Positions 8,521 through 18,124 of a stretch of DNA of 64,000 nucleotides are shown here, in pieces. The position numbers and the translations under genes were made by a program. Below the pieces are notes generated by a model. That model saw only the letters and a list, made by a program, of their open reading frames with translations. It was not told where the DNA came from and made no database searches. The DNA comes from Demequina aurantiaca (GTDB lineage: Bacteria; Actinomycetota; Actinomycetes; Actinomycetales; Demequinaceae), in contig NZ_BBRF01000001.1 of NCBI RefSeq assembly GCF_000975135.1, forward strand, positions 1,428,380 to 1,492,379. Direction: 5' to 3'. Each line of letters starts with the position of its first letter. Within the stretch, counting starts at the first letter, position 1.

Positions 8521-11500
8521 GTTTGGCTGGACGTGACATTTCATCGGCAGTCTTGGGTGGTTACGAGTACTACCAGCAAGAAGGATCCTTTCAGCCGCTG
8601 TGCTCCCCTATCACCACCGATAGTTCGGGTGCGGACCTCGCGGGGGCTTTATGCGCGGAAAGTGACGCGGGAATGGGCTGGACGGAGCTCACTTGGCCAT
8701 CGAACGACCCAAATCCCGAAGGGACGGTGCGCTTTTCGGCTGACGTCACAGAAACGGTCCAAGCAGCGGCTAGTGGACAGGGCCCCACCGGACCAGTCGC
8801 AGGTTTTGCTCTTGGGCACGACGGAAACGAGGTTCGTGTAACCGATCCCGACTTACGTCTGGTGTACGACGGCTACCCCGTGCCACGTCCACTGACCCTT
8901 GAGCAGACGTTTGGTTGCACGTGTTGGGCTGGAACGTCGACAACAAATCAGGCTTTGGCTGCCGACCCGGTGAACACTGCTACGGGTGCGTTGATGGAAA
9001 TATTTGGTGACGTGTCGCTCGCGGGTTTGGGCCAGTCCATCAATTTGACCCGCACTTACAACTCGATGGATACGTCATCGGGGCCGTTTGGTCCGGGCTG
9101 GTCCTACGCGTACGGCGCAACGCTGATACAGAACGAGGCCGGCGAGTTTGTGTTCAGTGACGGTTCTGGTACTCAAACACGTTTCGGTGCACTTCTGGGT
9201 GGAGGGTATGCGCCCATCGATGCGGCGGTGTCCGCGGACCTGTCTGACGGGCCGAACGGCACGAGGGTGATGCGTAACTTGTCGGGCGACACCATGACGT
9301 TTGATGCCACCGGTGCGTTGATCGCTACTGCCGATGAGCGTGGTCAGGGTCTGACTATGGGTTACACCGCAGACCAGCTCACCACCATCACAGATGAGTT
9401 GGGGCAGTCCTTAACGTTCGTATGGGATGCGGGCGCGGGAGACGATGCACGTATCTCTTCTGCGACCACGTCTGATGGCAGAGCGGTGGGCTACACCTAC
9501 GCGAGCACTGCCGGTGCGAAGCGCCTCACGGGAGTGACCGCCGTTGACGGGACGGCCACTACTTACGACTATGCGTCCACCGGTGGAATCTCCGCGATTA
9601 CAGACCCGCTCGGCCACGTCAGCGCACGCAACAAGTATGACGCCGCTGGCCGCATCACAAGCCAACGTGACGAGAGAGGAGCGAAGACCACTTTCGGGTG
9701 GGATGAGTCCACTCAGACTGCCACCATTACTGACCCGACGGGCAAGGTGCGCACAGATGTATACGTTGGTCTTAACCTCGTCCAGCAGATTGACGGCAAT
9801 GGCCAGGTCGTCGAGCAACTCTACGATGGCGACAACAACCAAGCAGCGGTTGTTGATGCCGCTGGCAAACTATTCCGAAATAACTATGACGAGCGCGACC
9901 GCCTGGTGAAACGGATCGCCCCGGCGCCCTTGAACTACACGGAGGAGTGGACTTACGACGAAGAGGACCGTGTCACAAGCCACACCGATGCCGACGGGTA
10001 CACCACCACGTACACGTACAACGCCGCAGGACTGGTGACCTCGGTCGACAACCCTGATGGTGGAAGTTCTGCCTACACCTACACCGATGGCACAGGTGCC
10101 GCACCCGCAAATCTGCTCGCGAGCACCACGGACCCGTTGGGTCGCACCACCACGTTCACCTACGACGCTGCCGGTGACATGGTCTCAACCACCAGCCCGG
10201 GCGGGCGTACGTCCACGTCCACTTATGACAATGCACACCGGGTGACCTCGACGACGAGTCCCTCGGGAGCAGTCTCGAGTTACTCGTATGACGTCGCAGG
10301 ACGATTGCTCACCGCGACTGACCCCGCTGGGGCGACCACCACAAACACGTACGACGCGGCTGGTGGACTGATCCAGACGACCGATGCACTGGGGCGTCCC
10401 ACCAAGTTCAACTACGACGCTGCAGACCGGCTGATCCGCACCCGAGACGCCGAGCACTTCATCACTCGGACCTCCTACGACAGGGCAGGTCGCGTCGCGA
10501 CCACCACCGACGAGCTCGGTGCAGTCACCACGTATGAGTATGACGACGCCGGTCGACTCACCACCACCACGGATGCCCTGGGACACACCACCACGACGGC
10601 TTACGACGTGCTCGGTCAGGTCACATCCGTGACTGACGCCGGCGGCGGTGTCACGTCCTACACGTATGACGCCATTGGCCAGGTGACGTCGATGACCGAT
10701 CCTGATGGGGTGACACAGACCACCACGTATGACCGGCGTGGACACGTCGCACAGGTGACGGATGGTATGGGAGGGTTCCAGCAGACCTTCTATGACTCCA
10801 TGGGACGCCCCGAGGCTACCGAGGACTCCGATGGCGTGTATGGCGGCTACTCCTACGACTTGGCGGGGCAACTCATCGAGCAAACCAAGCCGCGCGCCAC
10901 ATCCAACTACGTCGCTGGTTACTACGAGGACCGCACAACATATACCTACGACGCGGATGGTCTGCTGACCTCGACGGTTGAACCACGGGGCAACGTGCCA
11001 GGCGCCGACCCCTCACAGTTCACCTCGACGGCGACCTATGACGCCGATGGTCGCGCCGTGACCTCCACGGACCCCTTGGGACGAACCACCACAACCGAGT
11101 ATGACGTGGCCGGTCGCCCGGTGGCGCTCACGGACCCCGATGGCAGTGTGACGAGCCGTGCCTACAACGAACTGGGGTTGCTCGCATGGGTGCGCTCACC
11201 GGGTTCAGGGGTAACCCGCTATGTTTATGACAGGGTCGGCAACGTCCGCACGCGCGTGGATTCCAAGTCACGCCACACCACATACACCTATGACGGTGCA
11301 GGAAACGTCCTGACCGAGACCGACCCGCTTGGGCGCGTGACGTCCATGTCATATGACGTTGTCGGTAACGTGACAGATGTGGTGAAACCCTCGGGCACAG
11401 CAACGGTCGAAGATGCGACCGACGGACTCGTGTCGTTTGAATACGACGAGCTGAACCGTCCCGTCGCGACGACGTTCTCCGACGCGACCCCTGGTTTCAC

Positions 11501-13646
11501 CTATGACTACACCCCTGCGGGCCGTGTGGACACTGCGGCCCGGGTCCAAGGATCCGGTGTCATCGCGTCGAGTGTGTTCACGTATGACGGTGCTGGTCGG
11601 GTGGTGGCCGCAGTGAACACGGGTGGTGTTGATTCGGATGCGAATTATTCGTATTCGTCGGCGGGTAGGTTGTCGGGGGCGGCGTTCTCGACTGGAATGT
11701 CGGCCTCTTATGACTACAACGCGGTGGGTGAACTCACGAAGGTCACGTCGTCGGGTGTGGGTGCTGTGCCCGTGGTTGTTTACGCGTATGACCCTTCGGG
11801 GCGCGTCAAGACGGTGACTCGTCAAGGAGCGAGCCCGTTGGTGACGAGCGTGGGTTACGACGTTGCCGGGCAGCTTGAACCTCTCCAGCATGCGTCTGGT
11901 GGCACGGTTCTTGAGGGCTTTGATGTGACCCGTGACCTGGTGGGTAATCCGACCCAGGTGACGACCACGAAGGGTGCGACTGAGTCGACGGCGTTGTATG
12001 CGTATGACCCGGCGAACAGGCTCAAGTATGAGTGCTACCCGACCGCGGGTAACTCATGCACGGGAAAGTCACCCAGGAACACGTACACGTATGACACGGT
12101 CGGTAACCGCACCGGTGTGACTAGTCGCACCGTGGTGGGCACTACCGCTACGACGGTAGTGACGACCTCTGTTTTTGATGCCGGTGACCAGCTGCTCACT
12201 CAAAGTGTTGATGGCGCCCCAGCAGTAACGAATACGTGGACACCGAACGGTGAACTCGCGTCGTCGACCACTACGGCGGGCACGCAGTCGTATGACACTG
12301 ACCTGTCTGGTGAACTGGTCTCGAGCACGCTGGTGGATGGCACTGTCGTGGGGTATACCCATGACACGGCCGGTAATCGCACCTCACGCACTGTGAACGG
12401 AAGCTTGGATGTGTCGTGGGTGTGGGACACCATATCCGCACTACCGACCCGTGTGGGTCAATACGACAACACCGGTGCGTTGGAGACGGCATGGTTGCCT
12501 GACCCGACCTCCGCCACTGGATCTGCCCTGGCACACACCAGTAGTGGTGTCAGTGATTGGTTGTTGTCTGACCCGTTCGCGAACACTGTTGCGTCGGTCT
12601 CCACGACTGGCACCGCGTTGTCGGGAACACGCACCACAGACGCGTTTGGTGTGAACCTGAATGCACCCACCGGCACCATGGCCGACAGTCAGCTTGGCTT
12701 TGCTGGCCAATACCTCGACAGTGTGACCGGGTTGTATGACATGCGCGCCCGCGACTACCAGCCATCGACCGGTGCCTTCACCGCCAACGACCCCGTCGAT
12801 GTGGCCACAGGAACCCCATTCTTCGCGGGCTACTCATACGCACATAGCAACTCGTTGATGTTCACCGACGCGAACGGTCTCGAGGCACGCGCTTGGGGTG
12901 ACGAGCGGATCTCAGGCATCCCGGAAAACAGTTCCCGCACGCTACGTTCGCTCACCACGATCAAACAACTCAACCGACAGCAAGCCAATGCACCATCGCA
13001 ATTAGAGGCATTCCTCACACCCGATGGGTCGACCGTCAAGGCGGGTGGTTTGGGACTATTGAACTTCGGAGGCGGTGCGCTTAACGGCGCGATCTCGTTG
13101 ATGAATGGCGCCACCATGACTCCTCAACGTTACGCCGTCGAATGTGCAACTGGGATGAGTTTTGACATCCCTTCTGTCGGTATCGCAGGGGACTACAACA
13201 CACAGAAGTACTCCAGTTGGTCTGGGAGCAGTACCTTTTTCGTAGCTAGTTTAATTGCACCCGGCGCGGCAGCCGAAGCCTTCGTTACACGAGCGCCGAG
13301 CGCGATAGTTTCACAGCTCGGAACGGGAGCGGCCGGACCTGTCGCTGCAAGGTTTATAGTCAACTCTGCTGGTGAAGCGACCATGTACTTGCGCGCCGGC
13401 CCTTCTTCACTCGAAGTGTCGGAACATGCTGCATTGCGCATGACACAGCGAGGAATTTCCATTGAAGCGGCCGAGTCCGCGTTGGCTCACCAGCCGTTCT
13501 CCTATTTCCACCAAGGCACTTGGAAAACGGGCTTCTATGACCCGGCTACTCAAGTTTTTCTAGGTTCCGTGCGCGGAAAGTTAACCACAGTCATAAAAGG
13601 GGCCAGCTCCAAGTACATCGACAACTTGAAGGTAGCAAAACCATGA
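8430..13646 (+). CDS. Rhs/YD-repeat polymorphic toxin with DUF4258-like C-terminal tip
   Basis: An open frame of 1738 codons. From about residue 200 to 1480 it is an Rhs shell: dozens of YDxxGRxxxxTD-type repeats, then FAGQYLDSVTGLYDMRARDY and the DP...GL closing region with TDANGLEARAWG (residues 1478-1487), where Rhs cores end and variable tips begin. The roughly 250-residue tip has Gly/Ala-rich hydrophobic stretches, then a DUF4258-like domain from about 1660 (SEHAALRMTQRGISIEAAE), a BECR/RelE-related RNase-type fold in known families. No signal peptide or export domain is visible. Recognisable Rhs sequence begins only near 8540; the frame before that is antisense to the glycosyltransferase remnant, so the N-terminus looks lost. 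The true start is uncertain. The next gene overlaps by 4 bases. Confidence 0.85.
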   Translation: MGACDCYGVVERVEVGEVVGAVGVPGADVSGLAGRDISSAVLGGYEYYQQEGSFQPLCSPITTDSSGADLAGALCAESDAGMGWTELTWPSNDPNPEGTVRFSADVTETVQAAASGQGPTGPVAGFALGHDGNEVRVTDPDLRLVYDGYPVPRPLTLEQTFGCTCWAGTSTTNQALAADPVNTATGALMEIFGDVSLAGLGQSINLTRTYNSMDTSSGPFGPGWSYAYGATLIQNEAGEFVFSDGSGTQTRFGALLGGGYAPIDAAVSADLSDGPNGTRVMRNLSGDTMTFDATGALIATADERGQGLTMGYTADQLTTITDELGQSLTFVWDAGAGDDARISSATTSDGRAVGYTYASTAGAKRLTGVTAVDGTATTYDYASTGGISAITDPLGHVSARNKYDAAGRITSQRDERGAKTTFGWDESTQTATITDPTGKVRTDVYVGLNLVQQIDGNGQVVEQLYDGDNNQAAVVDAAGKLFRNNYDERDRLVKRIAPAPLNYTEEWTYDEEDRVTSHTDADGYTTTYTYNAAGLVTSVDNPDGGSSAYTYTDGTGAAPANLLASTTDPLGRTTTFTYDAAGDMVSTTSPGGRTSTSTYDNAHRVTSTTSPSGAVSSYSYDVAGRLLTATDPAGATTTNTYDAAGGLIQTTDALGRPTKFNYDAADRLIRTRDAEHFITRTSYDRAGRVATTTDELGAVTTYEYDDAGRLTTTTDALGHTTTTAYDVLGQVTSVTDAGGGVTSYTYDAIGQVTSMTDPDGVTQTTTYDRRGHVAQVTDGMGGFQQTFYDSMGRPEATEDSDGVYGGYSYDLAGQLIEQTKPRATSNYVAGYYEDRTTYTYDADGLLTSTVEPRGNVPGADPSQFTSTATYDADGRAVTSTDPLGRTTTTEYDVAGRPVALTDPDGSVTSRAYNELGLLAWVRSPGSGVTRYVYDRVGNVRTRVDSKSRHTTYTYDGAGNVLTETDPLGRVTSMSYDVVGNVTDVVKPSGTATVEDATDGLVSFEYDELNRPVATTFSDATPGFTYDYTPAGRVDTAARVQGSGVIASSVFTYDGAGRVVAAVNTGGVDSDANYSYSSAGRLSGAAFSTGMSASYDYNAVGELTKVTSSGVGAVPVVVYAYDPSGRVKTVTRQGASPLVTSVGYDVAGQLEPLQHASGGTVLEGFDVTRDLVGNPTQVTTTKGATESTALYAYDPANRLKYECYPTAGNSCTGKSPRNTYTYDTVGNRTGVTSRTVVGTTATTVVTTSVFDAGDQLLTQSVDGAPAVTNTWTPNGELASSTTTAGTQSYDTDLSGELVSSTLVDGTVVGYTHDTAGNRTSRTVNGSLDVSWVWDTISALPTRVGQYDNTGALETAWLPDPTSATGSALAHTSSGVSDWLLSDPFANTVASVSTTGTALSGTRTTDAFGVNLNAPTGTMADSQLGFAGQYLDSVTGLYDMRARDYQPSTGAFTANDPVDVATGTPFFAGYSYAHSNSLMFTDANGLEARAWGDERISGIPENSSRTLRSLTTIKQLNRQQANAPSQLEAFLTPDGSTVKAGGLGLLNFGGGALNGAISLMNGATMTPQRYAVECATGMSFDIPSVGIAGDYNTQKYSSWSGSSTFFVASLIAPGAAAEAFVTRAPSAIVSQLGTGAAGPVAARFIVNSAGEATMYLRAGPSSLEVSEHAALRMTQRGISIEAAESALAHQPFSYFHQGTWKTGFYDPATQVFLGSVRGKLTTVIKGASSKYIDNLKVAKP

Positions 13647-13864
13647 AAATCAGTTACGATGCTGACGTCGACGCGGCGTATATCTACCTCGCCTCAGAGA
13701 TTGACTCCGGGAGCGTGAGCAGAACCGTTCCCGTTGATCCCCAGGAGATCGATGGGATGATCAACCTCGACTTTGACGCAGAAGGTTTACTCGTTGGCAT
13801 CGAGGTCCTCGAGGCAAGTCGGTTCCTAAGTCCGTTCCTCCTACGACCGGAGCAGCCAAAGTGA
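13643..13864 (+). CDS. DUF2283 protein, probable immunity/antitoxin partner of the Rhs tip
   Basis: A 73-residue acidic protein beginning MKISYDADVDAAYIYLA and containing INLDFDAEGLLVGIEVLEAS, the two hallmark segments of DUF2283. Its ATG overlaps the Rhs stop (ATGA at 13643-13646), so the two are translationally coupled. DUF2283 genes are often found next to DUF4258 genes and are considered antitoxin-like; here that pair is welded to an Rhs delivery shell. The inferred role is cytoplasmic neutralisation of the toxic tip, protecting the producer. Family assignment is strong; the immunity role is inference from position. Confidence 0.82.
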   Translation: MKISYDADVDAAYIYLASEIDSGSVSRTVPVDPQEIDGMINLDFDAEGLLVGIEVLEASRFLSPFLLRPEQPK

Positions 13865-14216
13865 CCCGATAAGTGCTGTATAAATTTGCCAAACTAGGTC
13901 AACCGACTGGGAGCGAAAAGACCCGGACATTACATGGCCATCCGACCAACGGTAAACCGCTCGATGGTAAACTCACCCGTCGTCAGTTGGCCAAGTGGAC
14001 TGGGTCATTACCGTTTGCTGTTCGAATCCCGCAGCAAACTTTGTAAGTACCTTCCAGGGCCGCACCTTTATTAGCGCTCTCAGACCCGACGGGTCTGCCG
14101 CACGGGACTGCCGCACCGATTGGTGACAATTCACTTGGCTAGCTTTTCGGGTTTGGCTTGGAAGAATGTTGCTGCGCCCAGTTCCTATCACTTTGAGTTC
14201 CGTGGGGACGCCGTGC
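13865..14216 (+). other. Intergenic stretch downstream of the Rhs module
   Basis: About 350 bases without a recognisable gene. The base composition is visibly poorer in G+C than the surrounding operons. A GTG-initiated frame at 13873-14046 could encode 57 residues starting VLYKFAKLGQPTGSEKTRTL, and another short frame just before 14220 reads TIHLASFSGLAWKNVAAP, but neither matches a family I know and neither has a clear ribosome binding site. They may be decayed toxin or immunity modules, which are common downstream of Rhs genes, or chance frames. Confidence 0.4.
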
Positions 14217-14553
14217 CGGTCTCACTGATGTGACGCTCTAGATGGACCTGTGCCGCCAGGAGCTGTTTGGGCCGGCCTCGACGATCTACAAGGTGACTAG
14301 CGAGCAGGAGGCCGTGGACCTCGCCAACGCTACCGACTACGGGCTGGGCAGCTACGTGTACACCACGGACCCCGACCAGGCCACGCGAGTTGCGGAGTCT
14401 ATTGACGCGGGCATGGTCTATATCAACTGCGTGCTCGCAGACAGTCCCTAGCTGCCCTTTGGCGGGGTCAAGCGGTCCGGCACCTCGCGGGAGATGGGGC
14501 TGTTGGCGGCGGACGAGTTCGTGAACAAGAAGCTCATTCGCACCGCTGCGTAG
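14217..14553 (+). pseudogene. Broken paralogue of the 6679-8043 aldehyde dehydrogenase (3' end only)
   Basis: From about 14242 the sequence encodes MDLCRQELFGPASTIYKV through LIRTAA, matching the last 103 codons of the dehydrogenase at 6679-8043 in about 90 residues. An in-frame TAG at 14449-14451 replaces the Glu codon before [10 protein letters not shown]; homology can be followed by eye back to about 14217 and stops at TAG 14551-14553. Many of the base differences are silent third-position changes, so the copy diverged under selection before it was broken. It is more likely the tail of a former second dehydrogenase gene than a recent target duplication. No start, cofactor domain or catalytic cysteine remains. 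Confidence 0.88.
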
Positions 14554-14574
14554 CTGGGAGGGAGGGGCCCGCGG

Positions 14575-15864
14575 CTAGAAGAGCGGGTCGGCCTTCTCCG
14601 CCTCGAGCTCCTTCTCATCGTGAACGATCATCTCCGGGGCTGACGTGACCAGGAGCCATACCGGCAACACGACGATGCACATGATGGAAATGATCGACAC
14701 GTCGCCGGCAATGGCGGTCGCCAAGAATAGGGCGAGCCAGCCGTCGCGCCCAACAGCGAGTACTACGCCCAGGACTCCGCATGCCAACGACAGGGCGAGT
14801 GGAACGCCGGGAAACAGCGAGTGGACAGTGAGACCAATGGCGACGCCGATGAAGAGTGAGGGGAAGATGCGGCCGCCACGGAACCCCGCAGCGGCGGCGA
14901 CAACCAGTGCCGCCACCTTGATCGCAGCAACGCCGATGAGCGCCCATGCGCTCATGGAGTCCGCCTGTCCGATCAGCTCGGCGGTTTGGTCGCTTCCTTT
15001 GAAGAGGGTGATGGGACCACCGATCGCTCCCAGGATCCCTAGGATGACGCCTCCGGCGGTCACGTAGAGCAGCGGGTTCTTCAGGGTGCGGAAGAGGCGC
15101 CAAAGTCGAGGCATGGCCCACGCGGCCGCGATACCGACGAGCGCCGCGACCAGCGCGATAGGGATGGCGGGCAGGACGTGCCACCACTCGGGCCCTGCGT
15201 AGGTGGGGACTAATCCGCCACCCGCGATCGAGATGCCAAGCTCGTCCGCGACTAGCGCGGCCGTTCCCGCGGCGGCGACGGGGCCAAAGAGCCTGTCCCA
15301 CAGCAGCCCGCCCTTCTTGGCGGCGGCCACGGTCTCGGTGAGGAGCAGGGCGGCGGCGACGGGCGTGCCGAACATCGCGCCGAGCATTCCGGCGGCGGCC
15401 ATCATCAGTACATAGGCCGGAGGAACGCGCGGGGCGAACTTGCGGCACAGCGCGACTGCGAGGGCGACGGCGATCGCGATGATGGGACTCTCGGGGCCCA
15501 GGCTGACGCCCCCGGCCAGGCCCAGGATCAGCGCGGCGGCGACCCCAGGGAGCGCGCTAAGTTTCAGGACGGGCGCGATCAACTCGGTAGTCGCGGAGTC
15601 GTGTCCACCATGGCCGGGAGCGAACTTGATGATCGCGCCGACCGCGACGCCCGTCACGGACAGCACGCCGATGATCCACCACGCAGCGTCGGGTGCCGCG
15701 CCCAGCGCATCGGGCAGCGACTCCCAAATAGCGTGCTCGATGACCTCCGCGAAGGTGTCGATCGCCCACAGCAACACCGCAGACAGGATGCCGATCACGA
15801 TAGCCGGGATAGCAAGACGCATGAGCTGACGGTGCATTCGCTTCTCGGCTACTTCGCTACTCAT
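14575..15864 (-). CDS. ClC-family chloride/ion channel or antiporter
   Basis: A 429-residue integral membrane protein with about ten to twelve hydrophobic segments. The ClC anion-binding signatures appear as [17 protein letters not shown] (a variant of the GxExP helix-N element), [19 protein letters not shown] sequence ([20 protein letters not shown]) and a late [18 protein letters not shown]. No C-terminal CBS domains follow; the protein ends in a short acidic tail. The start was set at [13 protein letters not shown] (ATG complement of 15862-15864), because the longer open frame runs into the divergent prfB gene. The two genes share a 49-base divergent spacer. Whether it is a channel or a proton-coupled antiporter cannot be settled here. 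Confidence 0.85.
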   Translation of the reverse strand: MSSEVAEKRMHRQLMRLAIPAIVIGILSAVLLWAIDTFAEVIEHAIWESLPDALGAAPDAAWWIIGVLSVTGVAVGAIIKFAPGHGGHDSATTELIAPVLKLSALPGVAAALILGLAGGVSLGPESPIIAIAVALAVALCRKFAPRVPPAYVLMMAAAGMLGAMFGTPVAAALLLTETVAAAKKGGLLWDRLFGPVAAAGTAALVADELGISIAGGGLVPTYAGPEWWHVLPAIPIALVAALVGIAAAWAMPRLWRLFRTLKNPLLYVTAGGVILGILGAIGGPITLFKGSDQTAELIGQADSMSAWALIGVAAIKVAALVVAAAAGFRGGRIFPSLFIGVAIGLTVHSLFPGVPLALSLACGVLGVVLAVGRDGWLALFLATAIAGDVSIISIMCIVVLPVWLLVTSAPEMIVHDEKELEAEKADPLF

Positions 15865-15913
15865 GCGTCGAGCATACGGGCACTGCCTCGCGCTCGGACT
15901 AGAATGGCTCGTT

Positions 15914-17020
15914 GTGGCTGCCATCGACTTTCCTGCTGAAATCTCCGCGCTGCGCGCGACGTTCGCGCAGATCGAGGCCGTCTCCAACCCGGATGCACTG
16001 CGCGAGAAGGTCGCCGACCTCTCGCAACAGGCCACCGCGCCGGACCTGTGGGACGACCAGGACAATGCTCAGGCCGTGACCAGCGCGCTCAGCAACGCGC
16101 AGGGTGAGTTGGACCGGCTCGCTTCCTTCACGCAGCGCATCGACGACCTCGAGGTGCTGGTGGAGATGGGCACGGAGGGCGACGACGCCGACACCCTCAC
16201 CGAGGCGGAGGGTGAACTCGCCACCCTCAAGAAGGACCTCACTGCGATGGAGGTGCGCACCCTGATGACGGGGGAGTGGGACGAGCGCAACGCCGTCGTC
16301 ACTATCCGCGCGGGTGCAGGCGGAGTGGATGCCGCCGACTTCGCCGCGATGCTGCTGCGCATGTACCTGCGGTGGGCCGAGCGCCACGAATTTGCCACCA
16401 AGGTGATGGACACGTCCTACGCCGAAGAGGCCGGACTCAAGTCCGCGACCTTCGAGGTCAGCGCCCCTTACGCCTTTGGCAACCTGTCCGTCGAGGCCGG
16501 CACGCACCGCCTGGTGCGCATTAGTCCGTTCGACAACCAGGGCCGCCGCCAGACCTCCTTCGCCGCCGTCGAGGTCATCCCCCTGATCGAGGGCACCGAC
16601 CACATCGAGATTCCGGACACAGACATCAAGGTGGACGTGTTCCGCTCGTCCGGCCCCGGCGGCCAGTCCGTCAACACCACCGACTCCGCCGTGCGCATCA
16701 CTCACCTTCCTACTGGCACCGTGGTGTCCATGCAGGACGAGAAGAGCCAGATCCAGAACCGTGCCGCCGCGATGCGCGTGCTGCAGTCCCGCTTGCTGCT
16801 GCTCAAGAAGCAGGAGGAGGCCGCGCAGAAGAAGGAGCTCGCGGGCGACATCAAGGCGTCCTGGGGCGACCAGATGCGCTCCTACGTCCTGCACCCGTAC
16901 CAAATGGTCAAGGACCTGCGCACGGAGCACGAGTCGGGCAACACCACCGGAGTGTTCGACGGCGACATCGACGCCTTCATCGACGCCGGCATTCGCTGGC
17001 GCCGCGGCCAGGACGACTAG
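15914..17020 (+). CDS. prfB: Peptide chain release factor 2
   Basis: A 368-residue class I release factor that terminates translation at UGA and UAA. The GGQ catalytic loop is at residues 249-251 within [20 protein letters not shown], and the N-terminal helical domain and ATDLWDD-like segment ([12 protein letters not shown]) are typical of RF2. GTG 15914 was chosen, giving [13 protein letters not shown], which matches the usual RF2 N-terminus; the upstream ATG at 15863 would overlap the divergent ClC start. There is no in-frame UGA with a frameshift site, so the autoregulatory frameshift known in E. coli is absent. It heads the conserved prfB-ftsE-ftsX block. Confidence 0.93.
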   Translation: MAAIDFPAEISALRATFAQIEAVSNPDALREKVADLSQQATAPDLWDDQDNAQAVTSALSNAQGELDRLASFTQRIDDLEVLVEMGTEGDDADTLTEAEGELATLKKDLTAMEVRTLMTGEWDERNAVVTIRAGAGGVDAADFAAMLLRMYLRWAERHEFATKVMDTSYAEEAGLKSATFEVSAPYAFGNLSVEAGTHRLVRISPFDNQGRRQTSFAAVEVIPLIEGTDHIEIPDTDIKVDVFRSSGPGGQSVNTTDSAVRITHLPTGTVVSMQDEKSQIQNRAAAMRVLQSRLLLLKKQEEAAQKKELAGDIKASWGDQMRSYVLHPYQMVKDLRTEHESGNTTGVFDGDIDAFIDAGIRWRRGQDD

Positions 17021-17431
17021 GTCCCCGCATACCGCTCCCCGCGCGCGGCACCAGGCTCCCGGCTCCTGGCCTCTCTGGACTCCGGGGCTTCCCCACGATG
17101 CACCGAGCCAATCAATACTGAAGCGCCCTGCGTGCCGTCGTGAAGGACGTCCTGCCACTTGCCCCTTCTCTACGGGACGTAGTGCCCTTCGCGAAGGACG
17201 AGGTGGATGCGGTCCTTCACGACGGAACGCGCGGAAGCGGGTTGCCCACGGAAGACTGGTGAGCGCGACAGGGAAAGCCGGCCCCGGCATCGTCTGCCTG
17301 AACGCGTTTCCGAACGGGAAACGAGCGTGTGACGACCCCCACACGACACGCATCGGCGCGCCTTCCCGAGCGCCTCGAGGGGCTTGCTTACGATGCCGGT
17401 GGCACGAGTCCTTCCCCTCGCGCCCGGAAAC
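17021..17431. repeat. 411-bp prfB-ftsE spacer holding a long inverted repeat (17135-17225)
   Basis: No gene is supported in this gap. It contains perfect 14-base inverted arms, CCGTCGTGAAGGAC at 17135-17148 and GTCCTTCACGACGG at 17212-17225, separated by 63 bases. The interior holds another short palindrome (CTTCGCGAAG) followed by GGAC, which repeats part of the arm. The layout resembles a small palindromic intergenic repeat rather than a simple terminator because the loop is long and no T-tract follows. Only one copy was seen in the window. The promoter of ftsE must lie here but was not pinpointed. Confidence 0.55.
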
Positions 17432-18124
17432 ATGATTCGACTAGATAACGTAAGCAAGGTTTACACCCGTGGTGCGCGTCCTGCCCTCGATGGCGTGGAC
17501 GTCGAAATCGAGCGTGGAGACTTTGTCTTCCTGGTGGGTTCGTCCGGCTCCGGCAAGTCGACGTTCCTCAAGTTGGTGCTGCGCGAGGAGCGACCCACGT
17601 CCGGCAATGTGTACGTCGCGGGACGCCACCTGAACAAGTTGTCGAGCTGGCGCGTGCCTCACCTGCGCCGCGAAATTGGCGCCGTGTTCCAGGACTTCCG
17701 CCTGCTGCCCAACAAGACCGTGTTTCAAAACGTGGCGTTCGCGCTACAGGTGATCGGCAAGAACCGCGCCACCATCAACTCCTCTGTCCCGGAGATGCTC
17801 GAACTGGTGGGCCTGGCCGGCAAGGAGAAGCGCCTGCCCCATGAGCTCTCCGGTGGTGAACAGCAGCGCGTCGCGATCGCGCGCGCGTTCGTCAACCACC
17901 CGCCCATCCTGTTGTGCGACGAGCCCACGGGAAACCTGGACCCCGGCACGTCAGTGGGCATCATGCGCCTGCTGGACCGCATCAACCGCACCGGTACCAC
18001 CGTCCTGATGGCGACCCACGATGACGAGATCGTGGACCAGATGCGCAAGCGCGTGATCGAGCTCAAGGGCGGACACGTGGTACGTGACCAGGACCGCGGT
18101 GTGTACGGATTGGAGCGCGCGTGA
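17432..18124 (+). CDS. ftsE: Cell division ATP-binding protein FtsE
   Basis: A 230-residue ABC ATPase that, with FtsX, controls cell-wall hydrolases during division. Walker A is GSSGSGKST near residue 36, the signature is [14 protein letters not shown], Walker B is [13 protein letters not shown] and the switch histidine is in MATHDDEIV. The FtsE-typical [20 protein letters not shown] block is present. ATG 17432 gives the canonical [11 protein letters not shown] start. The stop overlaps the GTG of ftsX by 4 bases, so the two are translationally coupled. Confidence 0.95.
   Translation: MIRLDNVSKVYTRGARPALDGVDVEIERGDFVFLVGSSGSGKSTFLKLVLREERPTSGNVYVAGRHLNKLSSWRVPHLRREIGAVFQDFRLLPNKTVFQNVAFALQVIGKNRATINSSVPEMLELVGLAGKEKRLPHELSGGEQQRVAIARAFVNHPPILLCDEPTGNLDPGTSVGIMRLLDRINRTGTTVLMATHDDEIVDQMRKRVIELKGGHVVRDQDRGVYGLERA

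Noticed and set aside
8690..8730. Resemblance of ELTWPSNDP in the Rhs N-terminal part to a DITWPSDQR frame near 13930
   Set aside because: Only a short stretch of bases is similar and the surrounding sequence does not align; treated as chance.
13873..14046. Small GTG-initiated frame (57 residues) downstream of the DUF2283 gene as an extra immunity gene
   Set aside because: No ribosome binding site, no recognisable family and not coupled to the preceding gene; kept only as a note in the intergenic entry.
15914..16000. Possible programmed frameshift in prfB, as in E. coli RF2
   Set aside because: The frame is continuous from GTG 15914 with no in-frame TGA near codon 25, so no recoding is needed.
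15899..17353. A 484-codon minus-strand open frame opposite prfB
   Set aside because: prfB is certain from its GGQ motif and family sequence; the antisense frame is a GC artefact.
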